Assembly: GCA_038203025.1 (NCBI GenBank)
Contig: JBBREK010000144.1
Coordinates: forward strand, 1 to 10,764
Reading direction: 5' to 3'
Origin: UBA11346 sp038203025
GTDB lineage: Bacteria > Planctomycetota > UBA11346
Length of the DNA stretch: 10,764 nt
Shown here in pieces: positions 7,815 to 10,764 of the stretch. The stretch's first letter is position 1. Each line of letters opens with the position of its first letter. The position numbers and the translations under genes were made by a program. The notes beneath the pieces are model-generated. The model was not told the DNA's origin. It ran no database searches and worked only from the letters and a program-made list of their open reading frames with translations.

Positions 7815-9835
7815 AGAAACCATCCAGTCGAGCGTGGTGGATCGTGTTCGCCGTCATCCTGCTGACCGGGATGGTCCTGCTGGTCGCCGGACGTCGCAGC
7901 GAGGTTGAACGGCGGATCGTCGAGACCGTCCGGGTCGAGCGCGGCCCAGTAGCGTCGGTGCAGCGCGAACTCGGCGTGCTCGCCCCGCGCGACCCGGTAC
8001 TGGCCAAGGCACCGTTCAGTGCCCAGTTGCAATGGGTGATCGAGGACGGCACCTGGGTCGAGCCCGGTGCCGAGCTGTTCATCCTCAGCGACGAGGATGA
8101 GATCAAGCGGGTGGCTGAACTACGCGCTCAACTGGTGCAGAGCCGGGCCGAACTGCGCTTGGCTAAGCTCAAGCGCGAGCACGGCGACGCCATCGAACGG
8201 CCGAAGCTCGCCGCCGCCGAGCGTACCTACGCCATCGCACAGCTGCGTCGCAAGCTGGTCGACATCAAGCCGGTGGGCGGACTGGAGCTGGTCCGGCTGG
8301 CCGAGCAACTGCGACCGCTCGATGCCGTCACCCGCAAGGCCCGCCGTGAGGCGGAGCGTACCCAGGATACCTGGCAGGCGGCCTTGGATACCTACCTTGA
8401 GGCGCTGGACGCCTGGCAGTCAGGTCGCGACCGCATCCTGCGCGGACAGGCCAAACTCGATGAGCTGGAGGCCGGCAGCGACGCCCAGGCCAGCGATCCG
8501 GCCAAGGCCAAGGTGGAGCGTGAACGCCAGATCGCCGAGGTGCGCGCCAGCGTTGCCGACGAGCAGACCAAGGCCCCGGCCCTGACCGACGCCTTGGCGG
8601 CGGCCAAGACCAAACGCGATGCGCGGCAGCCCGATCGCGATACCGCCGCTGCCAGGCTGGCTGAGGCGGAAGCCGCCGAAGGCGATCTGCGCTTCCGTGC
8701 CGAGGTTGAGAAGCAGGGCCTGTCGCAGACCCGCTTGCAGCTTGATGAGCAGCAGGCCGTGCTTGATCTCGCCGAGACCAGGCGTCAGGTCGAGCAGACC
8801 ACCACCGCGGTCGCCAGCGGCACGGTGGCACGCAGCGAGTTGGAACGCCTGACCGACCAGCAGTCGCGCCAGGAGAACGACCTGGAGGTCATCCGTACCC
8901 GGCTGGTCATCGCCATGCGGCCGCCCGACGCCAAGACCATCGCCGAGGCCGACGCCACCTTGCTGCAGGCCAAGATCGCCGCCGAGGACGCCAAGTCAGC
9001 CTACGACCGCGCCATAGTCATGCTCGATCAAGATCTCGCACTCAAACAGCTGCAGGTCGAGCGTACCGCGGCGTCCATCGATGTGCGCTCGGCCGGCTTC
9101 CCGGCGGTCATTGAAACGGGCATCCGCTTTGCCGAGCGCGAGCTGGCCCTGCTGGGTCCGGACGAGGCCGACGACCGTGCTGTCGTCCAGACCCAGCTTG
9201 CCCGGCTGCACGAGCAGCAGACGGCGGCGGCCGGTTCGCCGCCGAACGTGGTCAAGGCGCCGGTGGCCGGCCTGGTCCGGGTGATGCGCAACGGCGATCG
9301 CGCCAGGCAGGCCGGCGACCAGTGCTGGGAGCTTGATGCCATGATCGAGATATTTCCGCCCGAAAACATGGACGTACTGCTGCGTGTCAACGAGGTCGAT
9401 CTGCGGCGGCTGCGTCTGGGCCAGGCCGCCCAGGTCGTCATACCCGCCCTGAAGGACCTCAAGATGCACGGTGAAGTGGTGCAGATCGCCGGCGTCGGCC
9501 GCGACAAATTCTCCCGACCCGAGTATGAGGGCAAGGCTGGCTTCGCCGATGTCGTCGACTTCGAGGTACGCGTTCGCCTCGCCGAAACCGCCGGCGTCGA
9601 ACTGCGCCAGGGCATGGCCGCCAAGGTCGAGATCGTGCGCGATCAGGCCGAGGACGTGCTGCGCCTGCCGCAAGCGGCCGTACAGGCCGGCAACGGTGGC
9701 ACCTGGCAGGTGTGCAGGTCCGGTGGCGGCGAGCAGGCCGTTGATGGCCATCCTGAAGGGCCGTTGTGGTTCGTTGTTACCGGCGGTCTGGTCGAGGGCG
9801 ATGCGGTCGAGATCGTAAGGACGAGGAACCGCTGA
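7811..9835 (+). CDS. MacA-like inner-membrane-anchored adaptor with an extra-long coiled coil
   Basis: This is a 674-residue single-module periplasmic adaptor, the likely direct partner of the MacB-type protein encoded next. The ATG at 7811 overlaps the upstream stop as ATGA. It opens with MKKPSSRAWW and one transmembrane helix (about 9-28, uncleaved anchor type). A lipoyl first half follows (about 50-85, IEDGTWVEPGAELFILSD). Residues about 92-480 are almost wholly helical, rich in Ala, Glu, Arg and Gln, with an Asp/Ala/Ser break near 222-233. The second lipoyl half is VKAPVAGLVRVMRNG (481-495). A beta-barrel (about 518-612, MDVLLRVNEVDLRRLRLGQ, then LRQGMAAKVEIV) and a membrane-proximal domain (about 615-674) complete it. 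E. coli MacA is about 370 residues, so the extra length is in the coil. Two segments could be the TolC-facing tip: KQGLSQTRLQL (from residue 301) and SGTVARSELERL (336-347). Family is clear; substrate is not. Confidence 0.88.
   Translation: MKKPSSRAWWIVFAVILLTGMVLLVAGRRSEVERRIVETVRVERGPVASVQRELGVLAPRDPVLAKAPFSAQLQWVIEDGTWVEPGAELFILSDEDEIKRVAELRAQLVQSRAELRLAKLKREHGDAIERPKLAAAERTYAIAQLRRKLVDIKPVGGLELVRLAEQLRPLDAVTRKARREAERTQDTWQAALDTYLEALDAWQSGRDRILRGQAKLDELEAGSDAQASDPAKAKVERERQIAEVRASVADEQTKAPALTDALAAAKTKRDARQPDRDTAAARLAEAEAAEGDLRFRAEVEKQGLSQTRLQLDEQQAVLDLAETRRQVEQTTTAVASGTVARSELERLTDQQSRQENDLEVIRTRLVIAMRPPDAKTIAEADATLLQAKIAAEDAKSAYDRAIVMLDQDLALKQLQVERTAASIDVRSAGFPAVIETGIRFAERELALLGPDEADDRAVVQTQLARLHEQQTAAAGSPPNVVKAPVAGLVRVMRNGDRARQAGDQCWELDAMIEIFPPENMDVLLRVNEVDLRRLRLGQAAQVVIPALKDLKMHGEVVQIAGVGRDKFSRPEYEGKAGFADVVDFEVRVRLAETAGVELRQGMAAKVEIVRDQAEDVLRLPQAAVQAGNGGTWQVCRSGGGEQAVDGHPEGPLWFVVTGGLVEGDAVEIVRTRNR
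9823..9827 (+). promoter_or_regulatory. Shine-Dalgarno for the MacB-like gene
   Basis: GAGGA lies seven bases before the ATG at 9835, inside the end of the upstream adaptor gene, with a second purine run AAGGA at 9817-9821. It supports the 9835 start, which overlaps the adaptor's TGA by one base (TGATG), an arrangement typical of translational coupling. Confidence 0.6.
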
Positions 9836-10764
9836 TGGGTGCGCTCATCGAGATTTCCGGCATCAGCCGCATCTACCACATGGGTGACACCGAGGTCCGC
9901 GCCCTCGATGGTATCGACCTGACTGTCGATGAGGGCGAGTTCGTCGCCATCGTCGGCCCGTCAGGATCGGGCAAGTCGTCGCTGATGTACCTGCTCGGCT
10001 GCCTCGACCGGCCCAGCGCCGGCACCTACCGGCTCGGCGGCGTCGAGGTGTCGCAACTCGACGACGCCGGGCTGTCGCGACTGCGCAACCGCGAGATCGG
10101 CTACATCTTCCAGTCGTTCAATCTGCTCACCGACCTCAGCGTGGTCGAGAACGTCTCACTTGGCCTGGTCTATGCCGGCGAGGACGCCGTGCGCGGCCAC
10201 GCCACCGCCACCGCCCTGGCAACCCGTTTCGGTCTGGGCGACCGGCTGACCCACACCCCGAATGAGCTGTCCGGCGGTCAGATGCAGCGCGTCGCCATCG
10301 CCCGCGGCCTGGCCTGCAAGCCGCGACTGATCCTCGCCGACGAACCGACCGGCAACCTCGACACCCGCACCGGCGCCGAGATCATGTCGATGTTCCGTCG
10401 GCTCAACGCCGCCGGCCACACCGTCGTGGTGGTGACGCACGACGCCGACGTCGCCGCCCAGGCGGATCGTTCGGTACGCATCGTCGACGGCAGGATCGTC
10501 AGCGACGAGCGCCGCCCGGCGGTCGATCGCGAGGGTTCCGGCGAGCACGAGATGGCTGATGTGCCGCACCCGCAGGGGGTCGGCGCGATCCGTCCGGCCG
10601 ACACCCTGCGCATCGCCGTGCACGAGGGCCTGCTGGCGCACAAGATGCGCAGCGCCCTGACCATGCTCGGCATCGTCTTCGGCATCGCCGCGGTCATCGC
10701 CATGACCGCGATCACCGAGGGCGGCAAGCAGCGCCAGCTCGATCAGATCCGCCAGATCGGCATG
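9835..10764 (+). CDS. macB: MacB-type ABC transporter, ATPase-permease fusion, 5' part
   Basis: This inner-membrane ABC protein powers the exporter. The first 310 residues are visible and the gene runs off the right edge. The N-terminal nucleotide-binding domain is complete. It has Walker A GPSGSGKSS (41-49), Q-loop glutamine Q93 in YIFQSFNLL, signature LSGGQMQR (145-152), Walker B with catalytic glutamate LILADEPTGNLD (165-176, E170) and H-loop H202 in VVVTHD. All ATPase residues are present, so it should be active. The DEPTGNLD form and the short linker (about 225-255) to a permease are typical of MacB/LolD-type proteins. The permease starts with a cytoplasmic helix (RIAVHEGLLAHKMRSALTM), then the first transmembrane segment at about 272-292. 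The periplasmic domain and last three helices would lie beyond the window. MacB works as a dimer that drives substrate from the periplasm through a TolC channel. The symbol is given at family level; relatives export macrolides, siderophores, lipopeptides or peptides, and the substrate here is unknown. Confidence 0.93.
   Translation, partial: MGALIEISGISRIYHMGDTEVRALDGIDLTVDEGEFVAIVGPSGSGKSSLMYLLGCLDRPSAGTYRLGGVEVSQLDDAGLSRLRNREIGYIFQSFNLLTDLSVVENVSLGLVYAGEDAVRGHATATALATRFGLGDRLTHTPNELSGGQMQRVAIARGLACKPRLILADEPTGNLDTRTGAEIMSMFRRLNAAGHTVVVVTHDADVAAQADRSVRIVDGRIVSDERRPAVDREGSGEHEMADVPHPQGVGAIRPADTLRIAVHEGLLAHKMRSALTMLGIVFGIAAVIAMTAITEGGKQRQLDQIRQIGM

Noticed and set aside
6606..7823. 405-codon open frame on the minus strand
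   Set aside because: It is antisense to the second adaptor module of the 1031-residue protein, has no recognisable domain, and is explained by high third-position GC.
10156..10641. Minus-strand open frame opposite the MacB-like gene
   Set aside because: The plus strand here encodes an intact ABC signature, Walker B and H-loop, so the minus frame is a shadow.
9835..10764. Type I secretion (HlyB-like) ATPase as the energy source
   Set aside because: The ATPase domain is N-terminal with the DEPTGNLD form and is followed by a MacB-type permease start. HlyB-type proteins have an N-terminal membrane domain.
1..10764. CRISPR arrays, tRNA genes, insertion sequences or long direct repeats
   Set aside because: No regularly spaced repeats, tRNA-like cloverleaf, transposase motif or terminal inverted repeats were seen. 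The tandem adaptor modules resemble each other in protein architecture, not in DNA.

Overview
The window comes from a very GC-rich (roughly two thirds G+C or more) diderm bacterium. Every recognisable gene lies on the + strand, and the many long ORFs in other frames are high-GC shadows. An outer-membrane factor with a lipobox, periplasmic adaptors and a MacB-type ABC transporter show that the cell has two membranes. A galactose-binding/malectin-like domain of a type common in secreted proteins of Planctomycetota and relatives weakly suggests that superphylum. No rRNA or other taxonomic marker is present, so this placement is an inference.

Layout. Positions 1-431 hold the 3' half of folD (NADP-binding half of methylenetetrahydrofolate dehydrogenase/cyclohydrolase). 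A 270-base spacer (432-701) has no convincing gene. It carries two overlapping, mutually exclusive small hairpins and may hold the promoter or leader of the next operon. From 702 to the window end runs one tightly coupled operon of five genes whose junctions all overlap (4, 14, 4 and 1 bases). In order they are: a TolC-like outer-membrane efflux lipoprotein (702-2228); an 835-aa lipoprotein built as two HlyD/MacA-like adaptor modules in tandem (2225-4732); a 1031-aa exported protein, again two adaptor modules in tandem, the first interrupted by a galactose-binding/malectin-like domain (4719-7814); a 674-aa inner-membrane-anchored single adaptor with a very long coiled coil (7811-9835); and a MacB-type ATPase-permease fusion cut off by the window end after its first membrane helix (9835-10764).

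How the genes work together. The set has the parts of a MacA-MacB-TolC tripartite machine: MacB powers it from the inner membrane, adaptors bridge the periplasm, and the TolC-like trimer opens the outer membrane. The unusual point is that three adaptor polypeptides with five lipoyl/coiled-coil/beta-barrel modules serve a single ABC protein. They appear to be anchored in three ways: lipid anchor, cleaved signal peptide and transmembrane helix. All four tandem modules keep a G-x-[V/I]-[S/P]-like segment near the middle of the coiled coil, where classical adaptors touch TolC. The substrate cannot be read from this window. The multi-adaptor arrangement, and especially the sugar-binding-like insertion, is the most interesting content here.
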